Part shown: piece by piece, positions 16,933-27,489 of the stretch | How positions within the stretch are numbered: position 1 is the first letter of the stretch | How the letters are laid out: each line of letters opens with the position of its first letter | NCBI GenBank assembly: GCA_938010435.1 | Contig: CALLUS010000004.1 | Coordinates: 99,230-163,229 of the forward strand | Length of the DNA stretch: 64,000 nucleotides | DNA from: an uncultured Rhizobiaceae group bacterium | Lineage (GTDB): Bacteria; Pseudomonadota; Alphaproteobacteria; Rhizobiales; Rhizobiaceae | Reading direction: 5' to 3' | Notes under the pieces: model-generated | The model's input: the letters and a program-made list of their open reading frames with translations, nothing else | What the model was told of the DNA's origin: nothing | Databases searched by the model: none | Position numbers and translations under genes: made by a program

Positions 16933-18060
16933 TTGCGAATCGATGGAGATATCGCACCGCCCATGAACGATAAAATTGCAGAGACAACTGATCAGGCTAT
17001 TTCCAGTGAAAGCCCGAACGACTGTTCGCCCGACATAAACCCCGATCAAAATCCGATTGAACACAATCGTTCGCTGGTCGTTCTTGGAAAACAAGAACGC
17101 GACGAAGGTTGGTTCACACGTTTTATGGTGCGCATCGGTTTGCGATCCGGCGGGTCACTTCGTGATGACTTGAACGAAGCGCTTTCCGGCGAAGGGGAAG
17201 CTGGTGATGTGTTCTCACCTGAAGAACGCGCCATGCTGCAAAATATTTTGCGCCTGCGTGAACGCCGTGTGGAAGACGTGATGGTGCCCCGTGCCGAAGT
17301 TCATGCTGTGGATCTATCGACACCCTTGAGTGATCTTCTTCAGACGTTTGAAGACACTGGTCACTCCCGACTTCCGGTCTATGACGATTCTCTCGATGAC
17401 CCCCGTGGCATGGTTTTGATCAAAGACCTCTTGCTGCACATGACCAAACTTTCTGGTAAAGGTGCGCGCAAAAACAGTGACGGTTATAAATCCCTTGATC
17501 TCTCCAAGGTCGATCTTGATGTGACACTGTCCAAAACGAATGTGATGCGCAAAGTCTTGTTCGTACCGCCCTCCATGCTAGCTTCAGATCTCATGGCGCG
17601 TATGCAGGCCACACGAACCCAAATGGCCTTAGTGATCGACGAATATGGTGGAACTGACGGACTGGTTTCACTGGAAGACATTGTCGAAGAAGTGGTCGGT
17701 GAAATTGAAGACGAACACGACGAAGATGAAGATGCATTGATCGAAGACCTTAGTGAAGGTCGCTGGAATGTAGATGCCCGTGTTGAATTGGAAAAGCTGC
17801 AAGAAATTATTGGTAAAACTTTCAACCCCGGTGAACTGGCAGATGACATGGACACGGTCGGCGGACTGGTTTTTGCTCTAGCCGGTCATGTGCCGGTGCG
17901 TGGAGAAGTGATTGTCGGGTTAGCAGGCTTTGAATTTAGAATTTTGGATGCTGACCCACGTCGCGTAAAACAGATTCAAATTGTTCAAACGAGCCATCGC
18001 GATAAACGCAGGAAGGCAGTAGCCATAACCGCGGGCTCCAAAATTGAGGACAAAACTTAG
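16933..18060 (+). CDS. corC: CorC/HlyC-family CBS-domain protein
   Basis: The 375-residue product has two CBS domains ([20 protein letters not shown]; then [20 protein letters not shown] with [20 protein letters not shown]), a very acidic linker, and a CorC_HlyC C-terminal domain. No transmembrane DUF21 part is present, so it is the soluble type linked to magnesium or cobalt efflux. I chose the TTG at 16933 because GAGGA lies seven bases upstream; an earlier TTG at 16906 inside ybeY and an ATG at 16963 are possible. In relatives this position is followed by lnt (from memory); here recR follows. Confidence 0.9.
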   Translation: MRIDGDIAPPMNDKIAETTDQAISSESPNDCSPDINPDQNPIEHNRSLVVLGKQERDEGWFTRFMVRIGLRSGGSLRDDLNEALSGEGEAGDVFSPEERAMLQNILRLRERRVEDVMVPRAEVHAVDLSTPLSDLLQTFEDTGHSRLPVYDDSLDDPRGMVLIKDLLLHMTKLSGKGARKNSDGYKSLDLSKVDLDVTLSKTNVMRKVLFVPPSMLASDLMARMQATRTQMALVIDEYGGTDGLVSLEDIVEEVVGEIEDEHDEDEDALIEDLSEGRWNVDARVELEKLQEIIGKTFNPGELADDMDTVGGLVFALAGHVPVRGEVIVGLAGFEFRILDADPRRVKQIQIVQTSHRDKRRKAVAITAGSKIEDKT

Positions 18061-18665
18061 TGTCCGGTTCACAAAGCGGCCAAGAGATTGAACGTCTTAT
18101 CCAGTTATTAGCCAGACTGCCTGGTCTGGGACCGCGTTCCGCACGGCGTGCAGCATTGCATTTGATCAAGAAAAAAGAAGTTTTAATGGAACCGCTCGCG
18201 GGAGCGCTTGCAGATGCTGTTGATGCTGTTGGGATCTGCGACACGTGTGGAAACATTGATACTTCTAACCCTTGCAAATTATGTAGCGATCATCGTCGTG
18301 ACAATTCCACAATTATCGTTGTTGAAGATGTGTCCGATCTGTGGGCTTTAGAGCGGGCTGGCGAAATGAACGTCGCCTATCATGTTCTTGGGGGTACATT
18401 ATCTCCGCTCGACGGTGTTGGGCCGGACGATCTCACAATTACGCAACTGGTTGATCGTGTTGGAAATGGCGACGTCAAAGAAGTAATCATCGCCGTCAAC
18501 GCCACAGTGGAAGGACAAACCACTGCTCATTATTTAACCGATCAATTGGACGGTTTTAACGTAAATGTATCACGCCTTGCCCATGGTGTACCTGTGGGTG
18601 GTGAGCTCGACTATCTGGATGAAGGCACGTTGAGTGCGGCTCTTCGCGCACGCACCAAGTTCTAA
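18060..18665 (+). CDS. recR: Recombination protein RecR
   Basis: The 201-residue product has a helix-hairpin-helix N-terminus ([19 protein letters not shown]), a four-cysteine zinc finger (Cys60, 63, 72, 75 in [16 protein letters not shown]) and a Toprim domain ([14 protein letters not shown]). RecR helps load RecA at gaps and stalled forks with RecF/RecO. It starts at GTG inside the corC stop (TAGTG). This is unusual: recR commonly sits in dnaX-ybaB-recR, and neither of those genes is here. Confidence 0.97.
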   Translation: MSGSQSGQEIERLIQLLARLPGLGPRSARRAALHLIKKKEVLMEPLAGALADAVDAVGICDTCGNIDTSNPCKLCSDHRRDNSTIIVVEDVSDLWALERAGEMNVAYHVLGGTLSPLDGVGPDDLTITQLVDRVGNGDVKEVIIAVNATVEGQTTAHYLTDQLDGFNVNVSRLAHGVPVGGELDYLDEGTLSAALRARTKF

Positions 18666-19831
18666 ACATTGCGCATCAATGCCAGCATAAACCCACCGGC
18701 CAGCAACCCCCAAAATGCCCCCGATATTCCAAACAATGTAATCCCTGAAGCGCTAGCCATAAATGTCATTGCAGCCGCGGGACGATGGTTTTCAACTTTG
18801 AAAGCCCCGAGCACAGAGACTGAAAAAGCGCCGATTAAAGCCAAGCCCGCAACAGCCTCAATCAGAATCGCAGGTGCAAGTGAAACAAAAGCCGTCACAA
18901 GGCCAGCGAACAAACCAAAAATGATGTAGGTGGCCCCACATACGATAGCTGCAGTGTATCGTTTTTGAGGGTCAGACCCCGCATCTTCACCAGCCAACAT
19001 AGCAGCCGTAATAGCAGCCAAATTAACCGCATGACTGCCTAAAACCGCAAATACCCCTGAGAACAAACCCGTGACCCAAAGTAGGGGGCCTGATTTTGTT
19101 TCATAATTATTCGCGCGCAAAACTGCGAGACCCGGAATATTTTGGGACGCCATCGTCACCACAAATAAAGGGAATGCAATTCCCAAAATAGATTCCACAT
19201 TAAATGTGGGAGTTACAAACACAGGGTTCGGAATAACCGCAGACGTCAATTTTCCTTGCCAACCATTGGGAAGATCTACACCAAAAATCATCACTGCTAC
19301 GAATGCCAATAGTGCAGCTGGAATGCCGAGGAACTTATTGATCCGATTTCCAATCACCCAAGCCAACAGAATTGAAAGACCCAATACCGGATCAAATGCA
19401 ATTGCTTTGAATGGAGCTAAACACAGCGACATTAAAATTCCGGCCAACATGGCATTGGCCAAAGAATCTGGAATGACTTCCACAGCCTTTCCAAAGGGAC
19501 GCCATAGCCCCGATAAAATAATCAAAACTGCACAAACCAAAAACGCGCCAACAGCAGCTGAAAACCCACCATCATTTGCGCCAGAGATCGCCAGCAGTGC
19601 AGCACCGGGTGTAGACCAAGCCACACTAACAGGCATTTTTGTACGAACGCTCAATACGATACCACATAGACCCATCGCAATTGCAGCAGCCATCAACCCT
19701 GATGCGGCTTCAGCCTCACTTGCACCCACACCGCGCAAGCCTTGAAGCACAACTGCAAATGATGACGCGAAGCCAACAAATGCTGCCAGCACACCCATGA
19801 ACACAGATTGTGGGGTTAGATCACGCAGCAT
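18662..19831 (-). CDS. benE: BenE-family transporter (benzoate/proton symporter-like)
   Basis: The 389-residue protein is very hydrophobic, with about a dozen membrane segments, and has family blocks including [20 protein letters not shown] near the N-terminus, [12 protein letters not shown], and [20 protein letters not shown]. BenE proteins are described as aromatic-acid/proton symporters, but no aromatic catabolic gene is near, so the substrate is uncertain. It ends with a 4-base convergent overlap with recR and starts nine bases after slyX, so the two minus-strand genes are probably co-transcribed. Confidence 0.88.
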   Translation of the reverse strand: MLRDLTPQSVFMGVLAAFVGFASSFAVVLQGLRGVGASEAEAASGLMAAAIAMGLCGIVLSVRTKMPVSVAWSTPGAALLAISGANDGGFSAAVGAFLVCAVLIILSGLWRPFGKAVEVIPDSLANAMLAGILMSLCLAPFKAIAFDPVLGLSILLAWVIGNRINKFLGIPAALLAFVAVMIFGVDLPNGWQGKLTSAVIPNPVFVTPTFNVESILGIAFPLFVVTMASQNIPGLAVLRANNYETKSGPLLWVTGLFSGVFAVLGSHAVNLAAITAAMLAGEDAGSDPQKRYTAAIVCGATYIIFGLFAGLVTAFVSLAPAILIEAVAGLALIGAFSVSVLGAFKVENHRPAAAMTFMASASGITLFGISGAFWGLLAGGFMLALMRNV

Positions 19832-19840
19832 TGGGCAGGT

Positions 19841-20056
19841 TCAATAATGTGGAGGGCGTGTGTTTTCATGGCCGCCGGGGCCTGTTTCCTCGACTTCAGT
19901 CAATCGATCACGGAATCGCAAAAGAGCCTTTTTGAGACCATCAATCTCTGTCCATTGCTCTTTCACCACATCGGACAAGCTTTCAATTTCACTGGTTTGA
20001 TGAGCACAAAGTTCTTCAAGAACCTGAATGCGCTTTTCGAAATTGTCAGAACTCAT
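19841..20056 (-). CDS. slyX: SlyX family protein
   Basis: This 71-residue protein is mostly a predicted coiled coil (KRIQVLEELCAHQTSEIESL, then LSDVVKEQWTEIDGLKKALL) and ends in the proline/histidine tail RPPHY, which marks SlyX. Its function is unknown. It lies 155 bases after grpE and just before benE on the minus strand. Confidence 0.88.
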   Translation of the reverse strand: MSSDNFEKRIQVLEELCAHQTSEIESLSDVVKEQWTEIDGLKKALLRFRDRLTEVEETGPGGHENTRPPHY

Positions 20057-20211
20057 GAGAATTGATGTTTCCAGCTTTTGCTTGCTTCAATTCTGCACTT
20101 GATAGACGTGCAAGTCGAGGCAGTTCGTTAAAACCAAAGCGAATGTATAGAAGATGGATGGCTAAGTTAGCTTGACCTGATGATGACCAACGTCAACGAA
20201 AGTCAAACGAC

Positions 20212-20913
20212 TTAAGCTTCACCGCCATCTTCAGATGAATCGGTTGCGACGTCAGATAGTTCTGGCTGAACAACGTCTTCAAACTTTGGACCACCCTTAG
20301 CGACACCCACCATGGCGGGGCGCAAAATACGGTCGCCGATTGTATAGCCTTCTTGAACAACCTGCTGCACCGAATTGTTCGGAACTTCTGGGTTTGGCAT
20401 TTCAAACATCGCCTGATGTTTGTTCGGGTCAAACTTTTCGCCTTCAGGATTAAATTTTTTGACGCCTGCATTGTCCAGCGCTTTTAACAATTCGCGCTCA
20501 GTCATTTCAACACCTTCGATCAACGCCTTAAATTCATCTGAGCCCGATTCACGCTTGTCCGCAGGAACGGCTTGAATGGCACGCTGCAAGTTGTCGCCAA
20601 CACCCAAGAGATCACGGGCAAAGCCTGAAACCGCATAAGAACGGGTGTCAGACATTTCCCGTGCTGTTCGTTTGCGAAGATTGTCCATCTCGGCAACCGT
20701 GCGCAGCATTTTATCTTTCATCTCTTCGTTTTCAGCTTTCAGCTTATCAAGGAGAGACAAAATTGTTGCAGGATCATTGGGATCAGCTTCGGGTTCATTA
20801 GCCGCTTCTTCTTCAGCAGCTTCCATCTCCGCCTGCTCTTCTTCTTCCAAGCGCGCTTCTTCAGCCTCTAGGTCATCAAAAAGGGCATCTTCTGGAGTGC
20901 GGTTTCCCGACAT
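20212..20913 (-). CDS. grpE: Nucleotide exchange factor GrpE
   Basis: The 233-residue product has a long acidic N-terminal extension, then the GrpE coiled coil ([19 protein letters not shown]), the four-helix part ([16 protein letters not shown]) and the beta domain ([18 protein letters not shown]). It releases ADP from DnaK. The gene follows hrcA by 85 bases on the same strand, the usual alphaproteobacterial hrcA-grpE pair. No CIRCE element is seen upstream. Confidence 0.97.
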   Translation of the reverse strand: MSGNRTPEDALFDDLEAEEARLEEEEQAEMEAAEEEAANEPEADPNDPATILSLLDKLKAENEEMKDKMLRTVAEMDNLRKRTAREMSDTRSYAVSGFARDLLGVGDNLQRAIQAVPADKRESGSDEFKALIEGVEMTERELLKALDNAGVKKFNPEGEKFDPNKHQAMFEMPNPEVPNNSVQQVVQEGYTIGDRILRPAMVGVAKGGPKFEDVVQPELSDVATDSSEDGGEA

Positions 20914-20998
20914 GTTTCACCTGTAAAAACATAAAAAGAGATCGACGGGCATATCGGACTTATCGTGCGAAAAATCAAGAACCAATCGAAAAAAACAC

Positions 20999-22078
20999 CT
21001 ATGACAGAATACGACTAACCACTTGTGCCGTATAATCCACCATGGGCACGATCCGTGCATAATTGAGCCGCGTTGGGCCAATGACACCCACCGCACCGAT
21101 AATCCGTTGATCGCTGTCACGATAGGGCGCCACGACAACGCTTGAGCCTGACAAGGAAAATAGTTTGTTTTCCGATCCGATAAATATCTTCACGCCTTCG
21201 CCTTGTTCGGCCAAATCAAGGAGTTGCATCAGGCCTTCTTTGGTTTCTAACTCATCAAACAAATGGCGCAGCCGCTCAAGATCTTCTTGAGCCGTGATGC
21301 TTTCCAGAAGATTCGATCGCCCGCGAACAATCAATTGAGGCTGGTTGTTGGATGTTGCGCCTGCCCAGGTGGCGAGACCTTGGTCGACTAAGGTTTTAGC
21401 TAATTCATCCAATTCGCTTTTGGCTGATATCAGGCGCGCTGAAATCGCTGTGCGCGCTTCGCCCAATGTACGGCCAGAAATATGAGCGTTGAGATAATTG
21501 GACGCTTCCACAAGTGTCGACGCTGACAGCCCAGGAGGTAAATCGAGAATGCGGTTTTCCACATTGCCGTTTTCGCCCACCATCACCACCAGCGCTTTGG
21601 TCGCTTCCAAACGAACAAACTCGATATGCTTCAAACGAATATCTGCTTTGCCGGCAATCACCAATCCAGCACCCTGTGTCAAACCAGACAGCAACTGGCT
21701 GGCTTGGGTGAGCATGGAATCCATCGTTTCACCTTGGGCTGCATCTTTAACTTTCGCATCGATGCCCCAACGTTCCTGAGCCGTGAGGTTGCCGATTTCC
21801 ATGAACCCATCAACAAAATATCGCAAACCCTGTTCGGTGGGCAATCTTCCTGCACTCACATGGGGTGCATAGATGAGGCCCAAATGCTCAAGATCAGACA
21901 TCACATTGCGAATAGATGCGGGAGACAAGGCAATTGATAATTGTCGTGATAAGTTGCGCGAACCCATCGGCTCGCCGGTTTCTAGATACGTTTCTACAAC
22001 CGTTCGAAAAATCTCACGGCTGCGATCATCCAGATTTTCCATGTATTGGAAATGTTTTGGCGGAATAGAAGCTGTCAT
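20999..22078 (-). CDS. hrcA: Heat-inducible transcriptional repressor HrcA
   Basis: The product has 359 residues from the chosen ATG. The N-terminal winged helix (DRSREIFRTVVETYLETGEP, PASIRNVMSDLEHLGLIYAP, HVSAGRLPTEQGLRYFVDGF) and the C-terminal VVAPYRDSDQRIIGAVGVIG block are diagnostic. HrcA represses chaperone operons by binding CIRCE repeats and depends on GroE. A TTG 12 codons upstream is possible, but the ATG at 22078 gives the usual length. The intergenic region to rph (22079-22188) has no CIRCE-like repeat, so it does not look self-regulated. Confidence 0.96.
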   Translation of the reverse strand: MTASIPPKHFQYMENLDDRSREIFRTVVETYLETGEPMGSRNLSRQLSIALSPASIRNVMSDLEHLGLIYAPHVSAGRLPTEQGLRYFVDGFMEIGNLTAQERWGIDAKVKDAAQGETMDSMLTQASQLLSGLTQGAGLVIAGKADIRLKHIEFVRLEATKALVVMVGENGNVENRILDLPPGLSASTLVEASNYLNAHISGRTLGEARTAISARLISAKSELDELAKTLVDQGLATWAGATSNNQPQLIVRGRSNLLESITAQEDLERLRHLFDELETKEGLMQLLDLAEQGEGVKIFIGSENKLFSLSGSSVVVAPYRDSDQRIIGAVGVIGPTRLNYARIVPMVDYTAQVVSRILS

Positions 22079-22188
22079 GAACCTAATATAGGAACGAAGG
22101 CTGCCTTCCTGCAATGGATTAAATCACGCACTAGCGCCAAACTCATTACAGGTCTAAAAGACGCTCAAATTTAATTTGCGAGACTCAC

Positions 22189-22899
22189 ATGAGACCTTCC
22201 AAACGTGCCTTAGATGAAATGCGTGCTGTTACGCTTGAACGCGGATTTTCCAAACATGCTGAAGGGTCTTGTCTGATCAAGTTTGGCGATACGCATGTGC
22301 TTTGCACTGCTTCTCTTGAGGATCGTGTCCCACCATGGTTGCGCGGCGGAGGCAAAGGTTGGGTTACAGCAGAATATGGAATGTTGCCCCGTTCCACCGG
22401 ATCACGCATGCGCCGTGAAGCCTCATCGGGTAAACAGTCGGGACGTACCCAAGAAATTCAACGCCTGATAGGTCGTTCGCTCCGTGCAGTTGTGGATATG
22501 GAAGCATTGGGTGAACGCCAAATTTCGCTCGATTGCGATGTAATCCAAGCAGACGGTGGAACGCGTACAGCTTCTATCACTGGTGCTTATGTGGCGCTGA
22601 AAGAATGCCTCGACTGGATGCAAGCCCGCTCGATGATTGGGGGCAACGTGCTGAAAGACAATGTGGCAGCGATTTCTTGCGGCATTTACAACGGTACACC
22701 TGTTCTTGACCTTGATTATGATGAAGATTCTGAAGCTGAAACAGATGCCAACTTCGTTATGACCGGTTCAGGCGGCATTGTTGAAATTCAGGGCACTGCA
22801 GAAGCTGATCCGTTCAGCGAAGATGAATTTTCTAAACTGATGGGCCTTGCCAAAAAAGGCATTGGTGAATTAGTCAACTTGCAAAACCTGTCGGCCTAA
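22189..22899 (+). CDS. rph: Ribonuclease PH
   Basis: The 236-residue enzyme opens [20 protein letters not shown] and contains [37 protein letters not shown] and [20 protein letters not shown], all RNase PH signatures. It trims tRNA 3' ends by phosphorolysis. It is divergent from hrcA and followed two bases later by rdgB, a common rph-rdgB-hemW operon. Confidence 0.98.
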   Translation: MRPSKRALDEMRAVTLERGFSKHAEGSCLIKFGDTHVLCTASLEDRVPPWLRGGGKGWVTAEYGMLPRSTGSRMRREASSGKQSGRTQEIQRLIGRSLRAVVDMEALGERQISLDCDVIQADGGTRTASITGAYVALKECLDWMQARSMIGGNVLKDNVAAISCGIYNGTPVLDLDYDEDSEAETDANFVMTGSGGIVEIQGTAEADPFSEDEFSKLMGLAKKGIGELVNLQNLSA

Positions 22900-22901
22900 A
22901 C

Positions 22902-23549
22902 ATGCGCAAACTTGAAACCAAAGAGATTATTTTGGCCACTCACAATGAGGGCAAGCTACGCGAAATGCGTCAGTTAATGGAACCCTTTGGTTTTAAGATC
23001 ACGTCTGCTGGCGAACGCAGGTTGCCCGAACCGGCCGAAGAAGGCACCACGTTTGAAGAAAACGCCTATACCAAAGCTTGGGCTGCGGCCAAAACCACCA
23101 ATATGGTCGCGCTTTCCGACGACAGCGGGTTGAGCGTTGATGCATTGGGTGGAGCACCCGGTGTTTACACAGCAGATTGGGCGGAAAAAGAAGATGGGTC
23201 TGGCAGAGATTTCCAGATGGCCATGCAAAAAGTGGAAACAGCACTTGCGGAAAAAGGTGCTGTTGATCCTGCTCAACGCAAAGGCGCTTTCAACGCCGTG
23301 TTGTGCCTCTGCTGGCCAGACGGCCATGCCGAATATTTTAAAGGCGTTGCGCCTGGGACATTGGTATGGCCACCGCGTGGCGGAGATGGGTTCGGATATG
23401 ACCCCGTGTTTTTGCCCGACGGTCATGAACGCACATTTGGTGAAATGACTGCGGACGAAAAACACTCTTGGACAATGGGACAGGCAACTGAACCTCTCTC
23501 CCACCGCGCACGCGCGTTTGCCAAACTCGCAACGGTTCTCTTGCACTAA
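22902..23549 (+). CDS. rdgB: XTP/dITP diphosphatase (RdgB/HAM1 family)
   Basis: The 215-residue protein has [20 protein letters not shown] at the N-terminus, the acidic [20 protein letters not shown] segment, [12 protein letters not shown] and the C-terminal SHRARAF. It hydrolyses deaminated purine triphosphates and keeps them out of DNA. It lies between rph and hemW and overlaps hemW by one base. Confidence 0.97.
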   Translation: MRKLETKEIILATHNEGKLREMRQLMEPFGFKITSAGERRLPEPAEEGTTFEENAYTKAWAAAKTTNMVALSDDSGLSVDALGGAPGVYTADWAEKEDGSGRDFQMAMQKVETALAEKGAVDPAQRKGAFNAVLCLCWPDGHAEYFKGVAPGTLVWPPRGGDGFGYDPVFLPDGHERTFGEMTADEKHSWTMGQATEPLSHRARAFAKLATVLLH

Positions 23550-24718
23550 TGTCCGATTTGAACAAAGACGATGGCTCACCCGGATTCGGTATCTATGTCC
23601 ATTGGCCGTTTTGCGCAGCCAAGTGCCCCTATTGTGACTTTAATTCTCATGTGCGCCACAAAGCTATTGATCAACCGAGATTTGCAGCAGCGTTTGAACG
23701 TGAAATTGAACATATGGCGGCCATGCAACCCGGCCGTGAAGTCACCAGTGTATTTCTTGGGGGTGGTACTCCGTCTTTAATGGAACCCGCCACTGTTGAA
23801 CGTATTTTGAACGCCATTGCAAAAGCATGGAATGTGCCACACGGAATTGAAATCACGCTGGAAGCCAACCCGACCAGCGTGGAGGCTGACCGCTTTCGAG
23901 GTTACCGCACTGCTGGCGTGAACCGTGTTTCTTTAGGGGTTCAGTCTCTCGTTGATCAAGAATTGAAAATGCTGGGCCGGCAACATTCTGCGCAAGAAGC
24001 TATTTCTGCCATCGGGCTGGCGCGTGATATTTTTCCACGTCTTTCGTTCGATTTGATCTATGCGCGCCCCAACCAAACGGTTGCACAATGGACCCAAGAA
24101 TTGGAACAAGCCATTGGTCTCGCGGCGGATCACTTGTCCCTTTACCAATTGACTATCGAACAAGGCACTCCGTTTTTTGAACTGCATCGCAAAGGCAAAT
24201 TGAAAGTGCCAGATGCTGAACAAGCTGCAACACTTTATGAAGTCACCCAAGACATCACCACTGCACACGGCCTGCCTGCTTATGAAATATCAAACCATGC
24301 CAAACCCGGATCGGAAAGTCGTCACAACCTATCCTATTGGCGTTTTGGCACATGGGCCGGTGTTGGCCCGGGTGCTCATGGTCGCCTATCCATGAATGAT
24401 GGTCGTCACGCCCTGAGCACCGAACTGCATCCGGAAACCTGGTTGGAAAAGGTTGAAGCTGACGGCCATGGATTAATCGATAACGAGCTTCTCACCGCTG
24501 AAGATTTTGGCGATGAAATGCTGGTGATGGGTTTGCGATTGAAAGAAGGTTTTGATCTTGCCCGTTACACACAAGAAACCGGAACATCACTTGATGAAAA
24601 ACGCATAAATGATCTGATTGATCTTAAAATGATCGAACGTATGGACAATGGCAAAATGCGCGCCACTGCCCAAGGCGCACTGGTTTTAGACGCTGTGATC
24701 GCCGACCTCGCAGCTTAA
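23549..24718 (+). CDS. hemW: Radical SAM family haem chaperone HemW
   Basis: The 389-residue product has the radical SAM triad at Cys22, Cys26 and Cys29 within YVHWPFCAAKCPYCDFNSHV, then FLGGGTPSLM and GVQSLVDQELKMLGRQHSAQ. The extra cysteine found after the triad in true HemN is absent, so HemW (a haem-binding protein for respiratory enzymes) is preferred over coproporphyrinogen dehydrogenase. It overlaps rdgB by one base (TAATG). Confidence 0.94.
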   Translation: MSDLNKDDGSPGFGIYVHWPFCAAKCPYCDFNSHVRHKAIDQPRFAAAFEREIEHMAAMQPGREVTSVFLGGGTPSLMEPATVERILNAIAKAWNVPHGIEITLEANPTSVEADRFRGYRTAGVNRVSLGVQSLVDQELKMLGRQHSAQEAISAIGLARDIFPRLSFDLIYARPNQTVAQWTQELEQAIGLAADHLSLYQLTIEQGTPFFELHRKGKLKVPDAEQAATLYEVTQDITTAHGLPAYEISNHAKPGSESRHNLSYWRFGTWAGVGPGAHGRLSMNDGRHALSTELHPETWLEKVEADGHGLIDNELLTAEDFGDEMLVMGLRLKEGFDLARYTQETGTSLDEKRINDLIDLKMIERMDNGKMRATAQGALVLDAVIADLAA

Positions 24719-24724
24719 TCAGGT

Positions 24725-25933
24725 TTAGCGAAAACTGTTTAGCGCGGACGAAGCGATAACTTTCTTTCCGCTTTGCACCTGATTGACCACTTGCCCACGT
24801 TCCAACCGGCCATTTCTTTTGAAGCGGAAAATACCTGTTGCGCCATTGAACCCAGCGCTACTTTGTATGGCTTGTGCCGTAAACGGATTCACTTGATTCC
24901 GGCCAATCAACTGGGCTGCAAGACTCACTGCATCATAACCAAGCGCTGCTGTCACAGTTGGTGTTGACCCATAGGTTGAACGATAGCGGCTGGAGAAATT
25001 AGCAAAGTTTCGTTTGTCGGCACCAGCAAATATTGCACCGTTCAAGCTGCTGTTGGCCAAGTTGATCGCATCCCATTGACCAGAACCCATGATCTGTTTT
25101 CCAGCGGTAGAGCCGCCTGCTTTGAGAATAGATTTTAAAATCAAACTCGGCACTTGACCGCCTTCGGGAATATACAAAGCATTGGCCGTTGCCAGTGGCA
25201 CTGCGGCAGACTTCGCAGCTGCCTCGATGGCTCTCGCATTGCCAGCATATTTAATTACGGACACAACTTGACCGGTGCCGGACGCATCATAAGTACGGCG
25301 CAATGTACGCTCTGCAATTGCGCCATAGGCATTGTTCGGCAACAGTGCAACCACGCGTGTTCCTCCGCGAGAAATTCCGTAATTCAAAGTGCGCGAAATG
25401 TCAGCTTCAGGCGCAAAAGACAGAAGGTAGGTACCCGACCCCGCACGAGCGGTATCTGAAGAAAAAGCAATCACTGGAATAGAAGCTGGACCTGCAACGC
25501 TGGACGCAGAACTGACATTGGCAGACAAAAGCGGGCCAAGGACAAGTGTTGAACCCTCATCACGCGCTTCTGCGACCGCACTTGCCGAACGCGCTGCTTG
25601 GCCTTTGGTATCCTTTATGACCAGTTGCAAACGACCAGCGCCGAAGTCACGCACAGCCAGTTTAGCGGCATTGCGAATTTGCTTACCAACAGCGCCAGCA
25701 CCACCGCCCATTGAAGATGGTACCAACAGAGTTACACGCACAGGGCCATTGCCCACCACTTCACCTTTTGGGTTTGGTGTAATCGCACGCTTTGGAAGTT
25801 GAGGTTGAACTGCTTTAGGTTTCTGGCCTGACAGATCTCCAATATCGAGAGAACCGGGCTGACAGGCTGACAAAAATAATGCCGCCAAAGATATTGCTGT
25901 TGTTTTAGCATTGAATATTGAGAAATAAGTCAC
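24725..25933 (-). CDS. Penicillin-binding protein activator-like lipoprotein (LppC/LpoA type)
   Basis: The product is about 402 residues, with an N-terminal lipoprotein signal whose lipobox is LSAC followed by QPGS, so it should be anchored in a membrane facing the periplasm. The rest is a two-lobed periplasmic-binding fold similar to LpoA and to branched-chain amino acid binding proteins (RVTLLVPSSMGGGAGAVGKQ, LVLGPLLSANVSS, ALGYDAVSLAAQL). The GTG at 25933 gives a normal signal length; another GTG at 25972 is possible, and neither has a good ribosome site. Its divergence from rsmI-yraN matches the LpoA neighbourhood in other proteobacteria. Activation of PBP1 is inferred. Confidence 0.85.
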   Translation of the reverse strand: MTYFSIFNAKTTAISLAALFLSACQPGSLDIGDLSGQKPKAVQPQLPKRAITPNPKGEVVGNGPVRVTLLVPSSMGGGAGAVGKQIRNAAKLAVRDFGAGRLQLVIKDTKGQAARSASAVAEARDEGSTLVLGPLLSANVSSASSVAGPASIPVIAFSSDTARAGSGTYLLSFAPEADISRTLNYGISRGGTRVVALLPNNAYGAIAERTLRRTYDASGTGQVVSVIKYAGNARAIEAAAKSAAVPLATANALYIPEGGQVPSLILKSILKAGGSTAGKQIMGSGQWDAINLANSSLNGAIFAGADKRNFANFSSRYRSTYGSTPTVTAALGYDAVSLAAQLIGRNQVNPFTAQAIQSSAGFNGATGIFRFKRNGRLERGQVVNQVQSGKKVIASSALNSFR

Positions 25934-26162
25934 GGACAGTCCAACCAAAGGGTACTTTGAGTGCGGTCTCACCGACCGAAAAGCGAACTTACTGTAGAAC
26001 GCCCCGATTGCGCAAACGACCCCTCATCGCGCAACCTCTCGATTGTCTTATGCAAGACACTGCAAGTCAAATATCTACCATACCGTTATGCATTTACTTT
26101 CTGTTAAGGTTAACGGAATGTAACTACAAACTTCACCCTATGAATTTGCCTCTTGCATCGGC

Positions 26163-27065
26163 ATGAATGGCTTTATGACAAACACTCCTTCCAGTTTCAT
26201 GATCAAAGGCAATGTTCTACAAAGCAACCCGCTTCCTGCAGGGCTCTATCTTGTCTCCACACCTATCGGCAATCTGGGTGACATAACCATTCGCGCATTA
26301 GAAACTCTGGCAGGGTGCACGGTGATTGCTTGTGAGGACACTCGTTCGAGTGGTGTATTGTTGTCACGCTACGGGATTGATCGTCCTAAAATTTCTTATA
26401 ATGAGCACAATGCTGACAAGCGTGGCCCCGACATATTGCGCCAAATCGCCGGGGGTGCAGCAATTGCCCTGATCAGTGATGCAGGAACTCCCTTGGTCAA
26501 TGATCCCGGTTTCCGTTTGGTGGCGGAAGCGGTTGAACAAGACTTAACAGTGATCCCCATTCCCGGGGCCAGCGCACCGTTGAGCGCGTTAGTCGCCAGT
26601 GGGTTGAAAAGCGAAGACTTCCGGTTTTGCGGGTTCATTCCGAATAAAGCTGGTGCGCGACTCAAATGGTTGGACAAACTTGTGGATGCACCCTCAACTC
26701 TGATCTTCTTTGAAGCGCCCACCCGCTTGATCACCAGTTTAAAATCTATGTTGGAAGTCTTTGGCCCCGACCGACCAACCGTTGTGGCGCGTGAATTGAC
26801 TAAAATGTACGAAACGTTTGAACGCGGAACTATGAATGAATTGCTTGAACTATTTGAAACGCAAGAACGTTTGCGAGGCGAATTTGTTATTCTGGTTGAG
26901 GGTGTAGTCGAAACACCTGTAAGCGAATTGGATACAATCGAAATGCTGAAAGATGCACTGACCCGTTTGAAGACAAAGGATGCAGCCGCAGAAGTCGCCA
27001 AGCAGACAGGATTGCCGCGCCAAGATCTGTACCGTCAAGCACTCGATTTGAAAAAAGATGGCTGA
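26163..27065 (+). CDS. rsmI: 16S rRNA (cytidine-2'-O)-methyltransferase RsmI
   Basis: The 300-residue protein has the tetrapyrrole-methylase-like fold with GLYLVSTPIGNLGDITIRAL, the VIACEDTRSSGVLLSRYGI block, ISDAGTPLVNDPGFRLV and PIPGASAPLSALVASGL. It methylates C1402 of 16S rRNA. Internal ATGs at 26175 and 26199 are alternative starts. The last eight bases overlap yraN. Confidence 0.95.
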   Translation: MNGFMTNTPSSFMIKGNVLQSNPLPAGLYLVSTPIGNLGDITIRALETLAGCTVIACEDTRSSGVLLSRYGIDRPKISYNEHNADKRGPDILRQIAGGAAIALISDAGTPLVNDPGFRLVAEAVEQDLTVIPIPGASAPLSALVASGLKSEDFRFCGFIPNKAGARLKWLDKLVDAPSTLIFFEAPTRLITSLKSMLEVFGPDRPTVVARELTKMYETFERGTMNELLELFETQERLRGEFVILVEGVVETPVSELDTIEMLKDALTRLKTKDAAAEVAKQTGLPRQDLYRQALDLKKDG

Positions 27066-27423
27066 CGCGCGTCTCAAAGCCTATCGCAAAGGCCATCGTG
27101 CCGAATGGCTCGCCGCGTTCGCTCTCCTCATACGTGGCCATAAAATTATTGCACGTCGTTTTAAAACTCCAGTTGGAGAAATCGACCTCATTGCGCGCAA
27201 TGGAAATCTGGTTCTCTTCATTGAGGTTAAGGCACGTACAACACATCAGTTGGCGCTCGATTCCGTCAGCCATACGGCACAAAAACGAATCGCTAAAGCG
27301 GGTGACTGGTGGTTATCGCAACAAAAAGACTTCCAGCAACTGTCGTGGCGGTTTGACGTTATAACAGTTGTGCCTTGGCGATGGCCACGACATTACAAAA
27401 ATGTGTGGTCAGGACACCGCTAA
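27058..27423 (+). CDS. yraN: YraN/UPF0102 family putative endonuclease
   Basis: The 121-residue protein has the PD-(D/E)XK-like core of UPF0102: GEIDLIARNGNLVLFIEVKAR, with the expected acidic pair and lysine, and a preceding HRAEWLAAFALLIRGHKIIARR. Family members resemble Holliday-junction nucleases, but their function is unproved. The overlap with rsmI is a conserved pairing. Confidence 0.92.
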   Translation: MADARLKAYRKGHRAEWLAAFALLIRGHKIIARRFKTPVGEIDLIARNGNLVLFIEVKARTTHQLALDSVSHTAQKRIAKAGDWWLSQQKDFQQLSWRFDVITVVPWRWPRHYKNVWSGHR

Positions 27424-27489
27424 AACAGTTTGCAGTCAATCAATTGCCCTTTACATAGACATATCAGTTTTTAGATGGATTATTGCACC

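Noticed and set aside
20057-20211. tRNA or small RNA gene between slyX and grpE
   Set aside because: No cloverleaf arms, T-loop consensus or terminator were found; only very short palindromes such as GCTAA-G-TTAGC.
22079-22188. CIRCE element between hrcA and rph
   Set aside because: I looked for TTAGCACTC-N9-GAGTGCTAA and found no inverted repeat of that kind.
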